From: CAZXCG01 sp964639205
GTDB taxonomy: Bacteria; Bacillota; Clostridia; Oscillospirales; Acutalibacteraceae
Length of the DNA: 64,000 bases
Assembly (NCBI GenBank): GCA_964639205.1
Contig: CAZXCG010000002.1
Coordinates: 1 to 64,000, forward strand
Direction of reading: 5' to 3'
Part shown: positions 8,113-17,329 of the stretch, in pieces
Position numbering within the stretch: position 1 is the stretch's first letter
Layout of the letters: every line of letters begins with the position of its first letter
Program-made: the position numbers and the translations under genes
Notes under the pieces: model-generated
Told to the model about the DNA's origin: nothing
Seen by the model: only the letters and a program-made list of their open reading frames with translations
The model's database searches: none

Positions 8113-9120
8113 ATGCCGTTTCATATCAATTTAGGCGGCTGGGGTTCGATTTTTGCCGTTCCCTCGCAGGTAGTGGACAACGACTTGAAAATTGCCAGCG
8201 CCTATCAGCTTAAGGTTTTACTTTATCTGCTCCGCCACTGCGGCGAGGAGCTTACATACGAAAAAATAGGTGAAGAGCTTTCTATTCACCCCGCAGATGT
8301 TAAAGATTCGGTGCTTTTCTGGTCGCAGCGCGGACTTATAGTTCAAAACGGCGACGAGCTCACACCTGCCAACGCGGCGTCGGGCGTTCCGAATGTTTCC
8401 GAGCCTCAGCCGCAAGGCTGTACCTCCCCGACCGGTGAAGAGGCGGTTCGGCTGCAGCCACGCCCGCTTACGCGCCAGCCGCGCCCGAGCATACAGTTTG
8501 TATCTCAGCAGCTTGCCGGCGATTCACAGCTTGCCGGTTTTATGGACGAGGCGCAGACTATTTTGCAAAAGCCGCTTTCAAGCGGCGATATTTGCACCCT
8601 TTACATGCTTACGGATACATACGGACTGCCTCCCGAGGTTATACTCATGCTGATTCAATACAGCGTAAGCATTGACAAGGCAAATCTCCATTTTATTGAA
8701 AAAGAAGGAATACGCTGGTCCGACGAGGGAATATCCGATGTCGAGCAGGCGGACGCAAAAATATCCGCGCTTAAAAGCCGCTTTTCCGCGTGGGGAACGG
8801 TCGCCGCAGTATTCGGAATAAAAAACGTCGGCTCGCCCACAAAAAAGCAGCTTGCTTTTGCCGACTGCTGGCTCAACGATTGGAAATTCAGCCCCAATAT
8901 GCTCAGAGAAGCCTATGAAAGATGCGTAGACAAAAAGAACGGGGTGGATCTCAGCTATATAAACGGAACTTTGCGGAACTGGCACAAGAACGGCGTTAAG
9001 TCGGTTGAAGAAATTTCTCTTAAAGATAGCGGGGGGAAAAGCGGCTTAAAAGCAAAAGGCGCTAAAAACTCTTCGTACGACATAGACGAGCTTGATAAAA
9101 CAAGTTTTTTTGACGAATGA
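8113..9120 (+). CDS. DnaD-domain replication/primosome protein
   Basis: A 335-residue protein from the ATG at 8113, chosen because AGGATGG lies 6 nt upstream and a promoter covers the earlier ATG at 8038. The N-terminus (to about residue 85) is a winged-helix-like region. The C-terminal half contains DnaB_2/DnaD domains. One ends near WGTVAAVFGI. The second carries the family's signature Y-x3-(L/I)-x3-W as YINGTLRNW. In Bacillus such proteins (DnaD, DnaB) help load the replicative helicase at origins and stalled forks. It lies 16 bp before the DnaC/DnaI-like ATPase gene, its likely partner. Confidence 0.85.
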   Translation: MPFHINLGGWGSIFAVPSQVVDNDLKIASAYQLKVLLYLLRHCGEELTYEKIGEELSIHPADVKDSVLFWSQRGLIVQNGDELTPANAASGVPNVSEPQPQGCTSPTGEEAVRLQPRPLTRQPRPSIQFVSQQLAGDSQLAGFMDEAQTILQKPLSSGDICTLYMLTDTYGLPPEVILMLIQYSVSIDKANLHFIEKEGIRWSDEGISDVEQADAKISALKSRFSAWGTVAAVFGIKNVGSPTKKQLAFADCWLNDWKFSPNMLREAYERCVDKKNGVDLSYINGTLRNWHKNGVKSVEEISLKDSGGKSGLKAKGAKNSSYDIDELDKTSFFDE

Positions 9121-9136
9121 CACCGGGAGGTAAAAC

Positions 9137-10159
9137 ATGGGATACAGCAGCAGCGTATATCAAACCGCGTACCGTATTATGGAGCAGCGGCGCATGGATA
9201 ATCAATCGGCGCTTTTAAAACGTCAGGAAGAAATTTACACAAAAATTCCGCGCGCCGAACAAATCGGGCGCGAGCTCTCCTCTTGCGGCATTTCCGCCGC
9301 AAGAGCGGTTATATCCGGCGGAAATGCCGCAGTGGAAATAGAAAAGCTCAAGCAAAAATCTCTTGCTCTGCAAACAGAGCTTGCAGCTCTGCTGACTGAC
9401 AGCGGCTACCCCGAAAATTACCTTGAACCCTCCTACCGCTGCCCCATTTGCAAGGATAAAGGAACATATGAGGATGAAGCGCACAGCAAAACCGTGGTTT
9501 GCGACTGCTTCCGCCAATTGCTGACAAAAACCGCCTGCGAAGAGCTTAACAGGCATTCTCCGCTTTCGCTTTCCACGTTTGACAGCTTCTGCCTTGATTA
9601 TTATTCAAAGGAAGCTGAAAACGGCTCGTCGTCACCGTATACGCGAATGACGCGTATTTTCGAGTTTTGCAGGCAATATGCCGACGAATTCGGCGCGGAA
9701 TCCGCAAGCCTGTTTATGACCGGCGCGACAGGTCTTGGCAAGACGCACCTCAGTCTTGCCATTGCAAACGAGGTTACACGCAAAGGCTTCGGCGTAATTT
9801 ACACCTCCGCCCCCTCTGTTCTTTCCGAGCTTGAAAAACTGCATTTTTCCTACAGCTATCAGCAGGAAAACGAAACTGCGGAAACTCTTACGGAATGCGA
9901 TCTGCTGATTATTGATGATTTGGCGACAGAATTTTCTTCTTCCTACAGCAAGGCTGCGCTTTACAATATATTTAACGGAAGAATCCTGAAAAGCAAGCCG
10001 ACAATTATAAACACAAATCTTTCTTTTAAAGAGCTCGAAGCCTTTTATTCCCCCCGCTTTGTGTCGCGGCTGTACGGGGAATTTGTTAAGCTCGATTTTA
10101 TAGGCAAAGACGTTCGCGTAGCGTCAAAGCAGGGCAAGCCGCCATTACCGCATAAATAA
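9137..10159 (+). CDS. DnaC/DnaI-like AAA+ helicase loader
   Basis: A 340-residue ATPase. The N-terminal region is charged and helical, followed by a possible zinc site (CPICKDKG then CDC, residues about 100-120). The AAA+ core has Walker A GATGLGKTH near residue 195, Walker B LLIIDDLATEF near 258, a sensor 1 region TIINTNLS near 292, and an Arg finger zone SPRFVSRLYGEF. This is the DnaC/IstB-type fold. It is paired with a DnaD-like gene and has no transposase beside it, so a chromosomal helicase loader is favoured over an IstB transposition helper. It starts 17 bp after the upstream gene with a GGGAGG site. Confidence 0.88.
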   Translation: MGYSSSVYQTAYRIMEQRRMDNQSALLKRQEEIYTKIPRAEQIGRELSSCGISAARAVISGGNAAVEIEKLKQKSLALQTELAALLTDSGYPENYLEPSYRCPICKDKGTYEDEAHSKTVVCDCFRQLLTKTACEELNRHSPLSLSTFDSFCLDYYSKEAENGSSSPYTRMTRIFEFCRQYADEFGAESASLFMTGATGLGKTHLSLAIANEVTRKGFGVIYTSAPSVLSELEKLHFSYSYQQENETAETLTECDLLIIDDLATEFSSSYSKAALYNIFNGRILKSKPTIINTNLSFKELEAFYSPRFVSRLYGEFVKLDFIGKDVRVASKQGKPPLPHK

Positions 10160-10160
10160 A

Positions 10161-10190
10161 AAAGTCCCCCTCTGAATAGCGGGGACTTAA
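10161..10190. terminator. Shared terminator between convergent genes
   Basis: Stem AAGTCCCC/GGGGACTT (10162-10169 with 10181-10188) in the 37-bp gap between the helicase loader (plus) and the HPr-like gene (minus). It is A/T-flanked on both sides, so it may work in both directions. Confidence 0.75.
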
Positions 10191-10196
10191 AATAAT

Positions 10197-10442
10197 TTAC
10201 AGCCCGGCTGCTGCCGTAAAAGGCTCAAGGTCTTTGATAAACTCCTCGGGGACGCTGTCGTTTTCAACCTCAAGCCTTATCGGTTGGGACATATCCAGCG
10301 ATATAACTCCCATTATTGAGTGAGCGTCAATCTTATAGTGGTTATTGTAAAGAAATATACGAAGACCGCTATATTTGCAGGTTATGTTTACAAACCGTTT
10401 TGCGTCGTCCAAAGAAGTTATGACTATTTCTTCCGTATACAT
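10197..10442 (-). CDS. HPr-like protein lacking the phosphorylatable histidine
   Basis: An 81-residue protein whose second half, AHSIMGVISLDM (residues 40-51), closely matches the HPr regulatory-serine motif KSIMGVMSLG. Ser42 corresponds to Ser46 of HPr. The first half should contain HARP with the catalytic His15, but here reads SLDDAKRF. The protein therefore cannot carry phosphate in a PTS relay. It resembles Crh-like regulatory HPr homologues, but only in fold. No PTS genes are nearby and it is transcribed alone, convergent with the helicase loader. The start has GGGAGG 8 nt upstream. The role is unknown. Confidence 0.75.
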   Translation of the reverse strand: MYTEEIVITSLDDAKRFVNITCKYSGLRIFLYNNHYKIDAHSIMGVISLDMSQPIRLEVENDSVPEEFIKDLEPFTAAAGL

Positions 10443-10562
10443 TGTTCCTTCCTCCCGAAATTACATTGGTAATTAAATTTTTTGCACTGCATCCGAGCGC
10501 CGCAGCAGCGGAATATTTTAAGCTTAAAAGCAAAGCAACCCGCTTAAAATAGAGCCTGCGAA

Positions 10563-10606
10563 CATCTGCGCTCAGGTTCAATATTGGGCTTTGCGCCGTC
10601 ATTATA
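10563..10606 (+). repeat. Fragment(s) of the 150-bp intergenic repeat family
   Basis: The segment 10577-10603 matches the 5' end of the repeat at 17330 (TTCAATA..GGGCTTTG..CCGTCATT). The preceding 10563-10578 resembles the 3' end of the copy at 44935 (GCGCTCAGGTT). The end-then-start order suggests two decayed abutting copies. It lies in the 292-bp gap before mtaB, where nothing else clear is seen apart from a possible TATAAT at 10667. Confidence 0.5.
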
Positions 10607-10734
10607 TTTAACTATGAACACTAAACCAACCTCAGCGCCCTAAGATTCGGACATAATCGCTTAAGATATAATATCACCAAATTTAGAAAATAGCAACATT
10701 CTTTTGCAATTTTCGGAAAAAAAGGAGAATTCCT

Positions 10735-12030
10735 TTGAATTATAAAGTAATCACCCTTGGCTGCAAGGTCAATCAATATGAGTCGCAGATTATGAGCGAG
10801 GCTCTTGAGCGCAGCGGATACCTCCCGGCAGTCAATAATACTCCTGCCGACATTACGGTTATAAACACCTGCACGGTTACCTCAGAGGGCGACAGTAAAA
10901 ACAAAAAGCTTGTACGCAGAGTACGCAGAGAAAATCCCGACGGGATAATTATCCTTACCGGCTGTATGCCTCAGGCTTTCCCCGACGATACCGAATTGTT
11001 TGACAATTGCGATATTGTCCTCGGTAACGCCTCCAGAGCCGAGCTTGTGCCGGCGCTGGAGCGTTTTCTGCTGAATCACAGACAGATTATCAATATCAGC
11101 GCTCACAAAGAAAAGGGCGAGGCATTTGAAGAAATGTCCGCCTCCTCCTTTAACGAACACACGCGCGCCGTTGTTAAGATTGAGGACGGCTGCAACCGCT
11201 TCTGCTCTTACTGTATAATTCCCTATGCGCGCGGCAGAGTCCGCTCAAAAAAGCTTGACGACCTGCGCAAAGAGGTCGAACAGCTTGCCGCCAACGGCTA
11301 CAAAGAAGTGGTTTTGGTGGGAATTAATCTTTCCGCGTACGGTCAAGGCACGGAATATAACCTCTGCGACGCGGTTGAATGCGCCGCAGAGGTTAAAAGA
11401 ATTGAAAGGGTTCGCCTTGGCTCGCTTGAACCGGAGCGTATGGATAAAGCCACAATAGAGCGCCTTGCCAAATGCAGGAAGCTTTGTCCGCATTTCCATC
11501 TGTCGCTTCAAAGCGGGTGTGATGAAACCCTGCGCCGAATGAACCGCCGTTATAACTCACGTCAATATGCGCAGATAGTTTCCGATTTGCGCAGCGCCTT
11601 TGACAACTGCGCCGTCACAACCGATATTATGGTCGGCTTTGCCGGGGAAACCGAGGAGGAATTCCAAAAATCACTTGCCTTTGCAAAGAGCATGAGCTTT
11701 GCAAAAGTGCATACGTTTGCGTATTCGCGCCGCAGGGGAACCGCAGCGGATAATGCGCCAAATCAGGTCGGAAGCGCGGTAAAATCCGAACGCAGCAAAA
11801 TAATGATAGCCGCCGCGGCCGCCTCACGTCTGGAATTTCTGCGTTCACAGACAGGACGCGTCGAAAATGTGCTGTTTGAACGCCGCCGCACCGCGGGCTA
11901 CTGCGAGGGACACACCTCCAACTATACACCGGTACGTGTATTTACAGACGCTGACGTAACAGGCAGACTGATACCTGTTAAAATTGTATCTGCCGGCGGT
12001 GATTTCTGCACGGGAACATTTGAGACTTAG
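10735..12030 (+). CDS. mtaB: tRNA (t6A37) methylthiotransferase MtaB
   Basis: A 431-residue radical SAM methylthiotransferase that converts t6A37 to ms2t6A in tRNAs. The N-terminal MTTase domain has its three cluster cysteines at C10 (TLGCKVNQ), C46 (NTCTVT) and C77 (TGCMPQ). The radical SAM CxxxCxxC is at C153/C157/C160 (CNRFCSYC). A TRAM-like tail follows. The opening KVITLGCKVNQYES is MtaB rather than MiaB type. The start is TTG with AAAGGAG 7 nt upstream; no in-frame ATG fits as well. It is convergent with the GHL10 gene, 27 bp apart. Confidence 0.94.
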   Translation: MNYKVITLGCKVNQYESQIMSEALERSGYLPAVNNTPADITVINTCTVTSEGDSKNKKLVRRVRRENPDGIIILTGCMPQAFPDDTELFDNCDIVLGNASRAELVPALERFLLNHRQIINISAHKEKGEAFEEMSASSFNEHTRAVVKIEDGCNRFCSYCIIPYARGRVRSKKLDDLRKEVEQLAANGYKEVVLVGINLSAYGQGTEYNLCDAVECAAEVKRIERVRLGSLEPERMDKATIERLAKCRKLCPHFHLSLQSGCDETLRRMNRRYNSRQYAQIVSDLRSAFDNCAVTTDIMVGFAGETEEEFQKSLAFAKSMSFAKVHTFAYSRRRGTAADNAPNQVGSAVKSERSKIMIAAAAASRLEFLRSQTGRVENVLFERRRTAGYCEGHTSNYTPVRVFTDADVTGRLIPVKIVSAGGDFCTGTFET

Positions 12031-12057
12031 TGCTTCAGCAATATCCGCAGATTGATA

Positions 12058-13293
12058 CTAAGTAAGCAGGGCGATAACGTTCCGTATTTCCTCGGCAGCC
12101 TCTTCTGTTACGAGACTGTCATAGCTGTAAAGCATAAATCCGTCAAGCTCCTTGTCGCGGATTATCTCAATTTCACGGCTTAAAATATCGCTGTTATCTT
12201 CCCATGTTCCACAGTCGCTGTCGCTGCCCGCTTTATAGCCGGCAATGCCTATATACATTTTTATATTTTCGGCAAGCTCAAGTCCGGTCCAGTCGGCAAG
12301 CGCCGCCTCAAACGTAAGAGTGGGATTATCCAAACTGAAATATATTTGCGGACATATGTAATCCGCATAGCCGCTTTCCGTACACCAGCGCACCACGTCC
12401 GCGCAGAGCGCCGAGTTGTTGGAAAGATTGCCCTGAGGTGAAACGCCGAAAACAACCCCCTCGCCGCTCTCGTGAACCGTCTTATAAACCGTGCTGAGCA
12501 TGCGGTTTACATTATCCATACGCCATTCCTCGAGCGACAGCGGCGCTCCGCCGCCGGAAAAAGCGCTTATATAGGCGGCATACTGCTCGCTGTCAAAGCT
12601 TTTATCCGTTGTAGGATAAAAATAATCGTCAAACTGAATACCGTCAACATCGTAATTTTTTACAATTTCCGCTACGCCTTCGGCTATCAATTCCGTTACC
12701 TCTTCAAGCGCGGGGTTAAAATACACTCCCCCTTCAACCTCCACGATCAGAGAGCTGTTTTTGACTGCGGGACTGCTTTCGGCAAGAGCATACGCGGATT
12801 CTGCGTTTTTTACGCGGTACGGATTTATCCACGCGTGAATTTTCAGCCCGTTGCTATGCGCCTTTTCACACATAACGGCAAGCGGGTCGTAGCCGCAGTC
12901 CCGCCCCTGCTCGCCGCTTAAAATATGCGACATTGGGAATATTTCCGAATAGTACAGAGCGTCGCAGAACGGGCGAACCTGTACCACAAGCGTGTTAAAG
13001 CCGCCGCTCACAGCGTGAGAAACCACCGCGTCAAATTTTTCTTCAAACTCGCTGCGTGTTTTTGCTGTACCCTGCATATCAAGCGTCATATAGCTTACCC
13101 ATATACCGCGCATTTCCTCATCCTCCTGTTTTAAAGCGGTAAACGAGAATTCACTTTGCTTTTGATAGGATTCAACAGTCTTTGCGCCTTCAACTGCGGT
13201 CTGTGCATTTGTAACGGCACTGCGGTTAACGGCTATTGCCGCGCAGAGCAGAACCGCAGACATAATTATCGGCAAAACATTCAGAAATTTCAT
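12058..13293 (-). CDS. Secreted GHL10/DUF187-family hydrolase
   Basis: A 411-residue protein from the ATG at 13293, chosen for its GAAAGGA site and because a signal-like hydrophobic stretch (residues 4-22) then follows. An upstream extension of 72 codons looks non-coding. The catalytic-type TIM barrel starts at EMRGIWVSYMTL, followed by TLVVQVRPFCDALYYS and HAWINPYRV, all hallmarks of glycosyl hydrolase-like 10 (PF02638). Members act on cell-wall or surface glycans, and the specificity here is not readable. It is likely exported, perhaps membrane-tethered. It stands between mtaB (convergent) and a DUF1294 gene (divergent). Confidence 0.85.
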   Translation of the reverse strand: MKFLNVLPIIMSAVLLCAAIAVNRSAVTNAQTAVEGAKTVESYQKQSEFSFTALKQEDEEMRGIWVSYMTLDMQGTAKTRSEFEEKFDAVVSHAVSGGFNTLVVQVRPFCDALYYSEIFPMSHILSGEQGRDCGYDPLAVMCEKAHSNGLKIHAWINPYRVKNAESAYALAESSPAVKNSSLIVEVEGGVYFNPALEEVTELIAEGVAEIVKNYDVDGIQFDDYFYPTTDKSFDSEQYAAYISAFSGGGAPLSLEEWRMDNVNRMLSTVYKTVHESGEGVVFGVSPQGNLSNNSALCADVVRWCTESGYADYICPQIYFSLDNPTLTFEAALADWTGLELAENIKMYIGIAGYKAGSDSDCGTWEDNSDILSREIEIIRDKELDGFMLYSYDSLVTEEAAEEIRNVIALLT

Positions 13294-13350
13294 TCTTATT
13301 TTCCTTTCGAGGTGATTTATATAAATTGGTATGATTTTTTTATTATATAT

Positions 13351-13614
13351 ATGCTTATTATCAATCTGACAGCCGTAGTCTTGACCCTCTTCGATAAAGC
13401 AGCCGCAAAAAAATACCCTTCCGGGAGAATCCGCGAACGCACGCTTATGATTGTTTCGGCGCTGGGCGGAAGCGCCGCAATGTTTATAACGATGCGCATA
13501 ATCAGACATAAAACAAGACGTCTTAAATTTATGCTCGGCATTCCCGTAATTTTTATTTTACAGCTTGCCGCCGCGGCACTGTGCCTTTGGCTGAGGTTGA
13601 GTTATGAAGTATAG
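13351..13614 (+). CDS. DUF1294 small membrane protein
   Basis: An 87-residue protein with an N-terminal hydrophobic segment, the DUF1294 core (FDKAAAKK, RIRERTL, ALGGS, RHKTRR) and a second hydrophobic segment at the C-terminus. The RHKT(R/K) motif is the family signature. The start is uncertain: the ATG at 13351 has no Shine-Dalgarno sequence, while an in-frame GTG at 13312 would add 13 residues to the first helix but also lacks a good site. Its stop overlaps the downstream pseudouridine synthase start by 11 bp, so the two are co-translated. Function unknown. Confidence 0.75.
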   Translation: MLIINLTAVVLTLFDKAAAKKYPSGRIRERTLMIVSALGGSAAMFITMRIIRHKTRRLKFMLGIPVIFILQLAAAALCLWLRLSYEV

Positions 13615-14467
13615 AGAGTTTAAATTTACCGTAGCGGGGTCTGACTCCGGCGTGCAGGCAAAAACCTTTCTGCGCGGCGCTTGCGCAATATCCGCCCGAA
13701 CGCTTGCCAAGCTTAAACGCACTCCGGGCGGTATAACCGTCAACGGCAAACCGCTGCGTGCAATCGACACGGTTTTTGCCGGAGATGAAATACGTCTTGC
13801 CCTGCCTGAAGATACCAACGAAATAACCCCGGTTAACGGAAGAATTGAAATTCTGTATGAGGATGAATACATTATCGCTCTGAACAAGCCGGCAAATATG
13901 CCGGTGCATCCGGTTAAAAGCCACCAAAGCGACACGCTTGCCAACCTTCTGAGCGCATATATGATAAAGCGCGGTGAAAACTACACCTTTAGAGCGGTGA
14001 ACAGGCTCGACAAGGACACCTCCGGAATAGTGTTGGCGGCAAAGGACAGAATAACCGCAGCCAAGCTTGCTCACAACGTCAGAAAGCAATATTTTGCAAT
14101 ATGCGAGGGCGAGATTTACCGCTCCGGGAAAATAGATTTGCCTGTCAGTCTTGCACAAAACAGCAAAATGCTCCGCACCGCGGGCTGCGGCGGCTCCCCC
14201 GCCGTAACGCTTTACACTCCGGTAAAGAGCCTGCATGGCTGCACTCTGCTCAATGTACGCACGGAAACCGGCAGAACGCATCAGATACGCTGCCACCTCT
14301 CGCACATATGTCATCCGCTCGCCGGAGACGACCTGTACGGCGGCAGCCGGAATTTAATAGGCAGACAGGCGCTTCACTGTGCCCAAGCTTGCTTTGTTCA
14401 CCCTGTAACCGGCGCGGAGCTTGAAATCCGCGCTCCTGTTCCCGAAGACTTCTTTATACGCATTTAA
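13604..14467 (+). CDS. RluA-family pseudouridine synthase
   Basis: A 287-residue enzyme isomerising uridine to pseudouridine in rRNA or tRNA. An N-terminal S4-like RNA-binding region (to about residue 70) precedes the catalytic domain. Its motif NRLDKDTSG supplies catalytic Asp136, and the C-terminal GRTHQIRCHLSH is the second family hallmark. RluD-type enzymes have the same layout, but the target uridine cannot be told. The start ATG lies inside the end of the DUF1294 gene. Confidence 0.92.
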   Translation: MKYREFKFTVAGSDSGVQAKTFLRGACAISARTLAKLKRTPGGITVNGKPLRAIDTVFAGDEIRLALPEDTNEITPVNGRIEILYEDEYIIALNKPANMPVHPVKSHQSDTLANLLSAYMIKRGENYTFRAVNRLDKDTSGIVLAAKDRITAAKLAHNVRKQYFAICEGEIYRSGKIDLPVSLAQNSKMLRTAGCGGSPAVTLYTPVKSLHGCTLLNVRTETGRTHQIRCHLSHICHPLAGDDLYGGSRNLIGRQALHCAQACFVHPVTGAELEIRAPVPEDFFIRI

Positions 14468-14489
14468 AACCCGGCACACCCGGGGGTAC

Positions 14490-14518
14490 TTGCAATTTTT
14501 TCCGCAGTTTGCTATACT
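14490..14518 (+). promoter_or_regulatory. Promoter of metG-tatD
   Basis: TTGCAA (14490-14495), a 17-bp spacer and TATACT (14513-14518), about 35 nt before the metG start. Confidence 0.7.
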
Positions 14519-14553
14519 GGATTTAGATATATTGATTATGGAGAGATTTAACT

Positions 14554-16494
14554 ATGTGTAAAAAAGAGCCCTATTATATAACTACCGCGATTGCCTACAC
14601 CTCGCGCAAGCCGCACATAGGCAACAGCTACGAAATTGTGCTGACGGACGCCCTTGCAAGATACAAACGCTTACAGGGTTATGACGTGTTTTTCCTTACC
14701 GGAACCGATGAGCACGGTCAAAAAATCGAAGAAATCTCACGTGCCGCCGGAATTTCGCCAAAGGAGCATGTTGATAAAATAGCCGGAGAAATTAAGGATC
14801 TATGCAAGCTGCTGAATATTTCTTACGATAAATTTATCCGCACTACGGACGGTTACCACGAAAAAACCGTGCAAAAAATTTTTAAAAAGCTCTACGAACA
14901 GGGAGATATATATAAAAGTGAATATGAAGGACTTTACTGTACACCCTGCGAAAGCTTTTGGACGGAATCTCAGCTTGTCGACGGCAAATGTCCCGACTGC
15001 GGCAGAGAGGTAACGAAAGAAAAAGAAGAAGCGTACTTTTTGAGGCTTTCAAAGTATCAAAAACAGCTTGAACAGTTCCTTGAAGATAATCCCCGCTTCA
15101 TCTACCCCGAACAACGCAAAAAGGAAATGATTAATAACTTTATTAAGCCGGGCCTACAGGATCTCTGTGTTTCAAGAACAAGCTTCAAGTGGGGCATACC
15201 CGTTGATTTTGACGACAATCACGTAATATATGTATGGATCGACGCGCTTTCAAACTATATTACGGCAATCGGCTATGACCCCGACGGCAGCTCAGAGCTT
15301 TACAAAAAATACTGGCCGGCAAACGTGCATATAATCGGAAAAGATATTTTGCGCTTCCACACCATTTACTGGCCTATTATGCTTATGGCGCTTGGCGAAC
15401 CCCTGCCAAAGCAGGTGTTCGGACATCCCTGGCTGCTTTTCGGTACCGATAAGATGAGCAAATCCCGCGGGAACACCATATATGCCGATGATCTTGTCGC
15501 CTTGCTCGGCGTTGACGCCGTGCGTTACTATCTGCTCTCCGAAATGCCTTATACAAGCGACGGCTCAATAACCTACGAAACAATCATAGAGCGCTTTAAT
15601 TCGGATCTTGCCAATACTCTCGGCAATCTTGTCAACCGAACAATAGCGATGAGCCACAAATATTTCGGCGGCAAGGTGCTTGCGCCAAGCGCGCCGGAAA
15701 AAGCGGACGGGCAGCTTTCCGCCCTTGCTCTGCAAACGGTAAAAGATGTTGACGGTCTGCTGTCGGAATACCGCGTTTCAGATGCTTTAAACGCCATTTT
15801 CAATCTTGCGCGCCGGTGCAACAAATATATAGACGAAACTACGCCGTGGATACTCGCCAAAGACGGAACTAAGAAGGAGCGCCTCGCAACAGTGCTTTAT
15901 AATTTGCTTGAGGGAATCCGATTTACAGCGGTTTTACTCTCACCGTTTATGCCGGATACCTCCAATGCAATATTTGAGCAGCTCAACTGCACCGTAACAA
16001 GCTATGAGAGCCTCTCTTCTTTCAGCGGCACAAAAGTCGGAACTGTTCTCAACCAACCGGTCGCTCTGTTTAACAGAATAGATACCGAAAAAATGCTAGC
16101 GGACATAGCCGTAAGGCAAGAAAAAAATGCCGCCGAGGAAAAATCCTCAGATCGGAAAAAGCCCGAAGGCGTGGCTCTTATCGGCATTGACGACTTTCTC
16201 AGGGTTGATTTGCGCGTTGCGGAGGTCAAAGCGTGCGAGCCCATTAAAAAGGCAAAAAAGCTTTTAAAGCTTACTCTCGATGACGGCTGCGGCGAGCGCA
16301 CCGTTGCCAGCGGCATTGCAAAATTCTATACTCCCGAACAATTAATCGGCAGAAAAGTTATCCTGGTTGCAAACCTAAAGCCCGCCGTGCTTTGCGGGGT
16401 TGAAAGCCGCGGAATGATACTTGCCGCTGCAAGCGGAGAAGAAATAAAGGTTCTATTTGCAGATGAAATGCAGACAGGGGCGAAAATAAGTTGA
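14554..16494 (+). CDS. metG: Methionyl-tRNA synthetase with C-terminal tRNA-binding domain
   Basis: A 646-residue class I synthetase. The ATP motif HIGN is at 21-24 and KMSKS at 300-304. A zinc-knuckle insertion holds CTPC and CPDC pairs (residues about 129-151). The anticodon-binding helical domain follows. The last 110 residues form a Trbp111-like OB domain (FLRVDLRVAEVKACE to the C-terminus) that aids dimerisation and tRNA binding. GGAGAG precedes the ATG. The next gene overlaps its stop codon. Confidence 0.97.
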   Translation: MCKKEPYYITTAIAYTSRKPHIGNSYEIVLTDALARYKRLQGYDVFFLTGTDEHGQKIEEISRAAGISPKEHVDKIAGEIKDLCKLLNISYDKFIRTTDGYHEKTVQKIFKKLYEQGDIYKSEYEGLYCTPCESFWTESQLVDGKCPDCGREVTKEKEEAYFLRLSKYQKQLEQFLEDNPRFIYPEQRKKEMINNFIKPGLQDLCVSRTSFKWGIPVDFDDNHVIYVWIDALSNYITAIGYDPDGSSELYKKYWPANVHIIGKDILRFHTIYWPIMLMALGEPLPKQVFGHPWLLFGTDKMSKSRGNTIYADDLVALLGVDAVRYYLLSEMPYTSDGSITYETIIERFNSDLANTLGNLVNRTIAMSHKYFGGKVLAPSAPEKADGQLSALALQTVKDVDGLLSEYRVSDALNAIFNLARRCNKYIDETTPWILAKDGTKKERLATVLYNLLEGIRFTAVLLSPFMPDTSNAIFEQLNCTVTSYESLSSFSGTKVGTVLNQPVALFNRIDTEKMLADIAVRQEKNAAEEKSSDRKKPEGVALIGIDDFLRVDLRVAEVKACEPIKKAKKLLKLTLDDGCGERTVASGIAKFYTPEQLIGRKVILVANLKPAVLCGVESRGMILAAASGEEIKVLFADEMQTGAKIS

Positions 16495-17261
16495 CCGATC
16501 GATTTTCTAACATTTTTGACGCGCACGCTCACTATGACGACGATAGCTTTTCCGACCGCGATTCGGTTCTTATGTCGCTGCCGGAAAAGGGCGTATGCGG
16601 TGTTGTCAATGCGGCCGTAAACCTCGAAACCGCCCGCGAATCCGTTAAATATGCGGAAAAATTCTCATACATGTATGCCGCCGTAGGGTTCCACCCGGAA
16701 AATATTGAAGACGCGCCCGCAGATTATCTTAATCAAATGGAACCGCTTCTTCGAGGCAAAAAGGCTGTGGCTGTAGGCGAAATCGGGCTTGATTATCATT
16801 GGGATATACCGCGCGGTCTTCAGCAGCGCTTTTTCGGCGAGCAGCTCGGTTTTGCAAACGATATTTCAATGCCTGTTGTTGTACACGACCGCGACGCCCA
16901 CGGCGATACGCTTGATTTTATAAAAAAATACCGCCCGAAGAAGTGCCTTATCCACTGTTACTCGGGCAGCCCTGAGCTGCTGCGGGAGTTTGTCAAATTA
17001 GGCTGCTGCATAAGCTTAGGCGGCGCTGTTACGTTTAAAAACGCAAAGAATCCGCTTGCGGTCGCCGCTGCCGTTCCGATTGACCGCCTGCTTTTGGAGA
17101 CCGACGCCCCCTATATGGCTCCGGTTCCGTTCAGAGGCAAGCGCTGCGACAGCTCGATGATTGTATATACCGCGCAAAAAATAGCGGAAATCCGCGGCAT
17201 AAGCACTCAAGCCCTGCTTGATATTACTGCGGAAAACGCAGCGGTTTTTTATTCGCTTTAA
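16491..17261 (+). CDS. TatD-family metal-dependent DNase
   Basis: A 256-residue TIM-barrel hydrolase. Metal ligands are visible as DAHAHYDD near residue 10, VGEIGLDYHW near 97, VVHDRDAHG near 131, HCYSG near 155 and ETDAPYMAP near 202. The HxH in the first motif is conserved (HAH). TatD proteins are 3'-5' DNases also linked to tRNA quality control. The start is a TTG overlapping the metG stop (TTGA), with GGGGCG upstream. The metG-tatD pairing is common in Firmicutes. Confidence 0.92.
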   Translation: MTDRFSNIFDAHAHYDDDSFSDRDSVLMSLPEKGVCGVVNAAVNLETARESVKYAEKFSYMYAAVGFHPENIEDAPADYLNQMEPLLRGKKAVAVGEIGLDYHWDIPRGLQQRFFGEQLGFANDISMPVVVHDRDAHGDTLDFIKKYRPKKCLIHCYSGSPELLREFVKLGCCISLGGAVTFKNAKNPLAVAAAVPIDRLLLETDAPYMAPVPFRGKRCDSSMIVYTAQKIAEIRGISTQALLDITAENAAVFYSL

Positions 17262-17266
17262 TAACA

Positions 17267-17311
17267 AAATTCCCTGCACCTCAAAGCGTGGCGCAGGGAA
17301 TTTAAAATTTT
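17267..17311 (+). terminator. Terminator of metG-tatD
   Basis: An 11-bp stem AAATTCCCTGC/GCAGGGAATTT (17267-17277 with 17293-17303), then an A/T-rich tail with TTTT. Confidence 0.8.
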
Positions 17312-17329
17312 AAAGTGTACCGACCGGAG

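Noticed and set aside
9137..10159. IstB-type transposition helper
   Set aside because: No transposase or inverted repeats nearby, and the partner gene is DnaD-like, so a helicase loader fits better.
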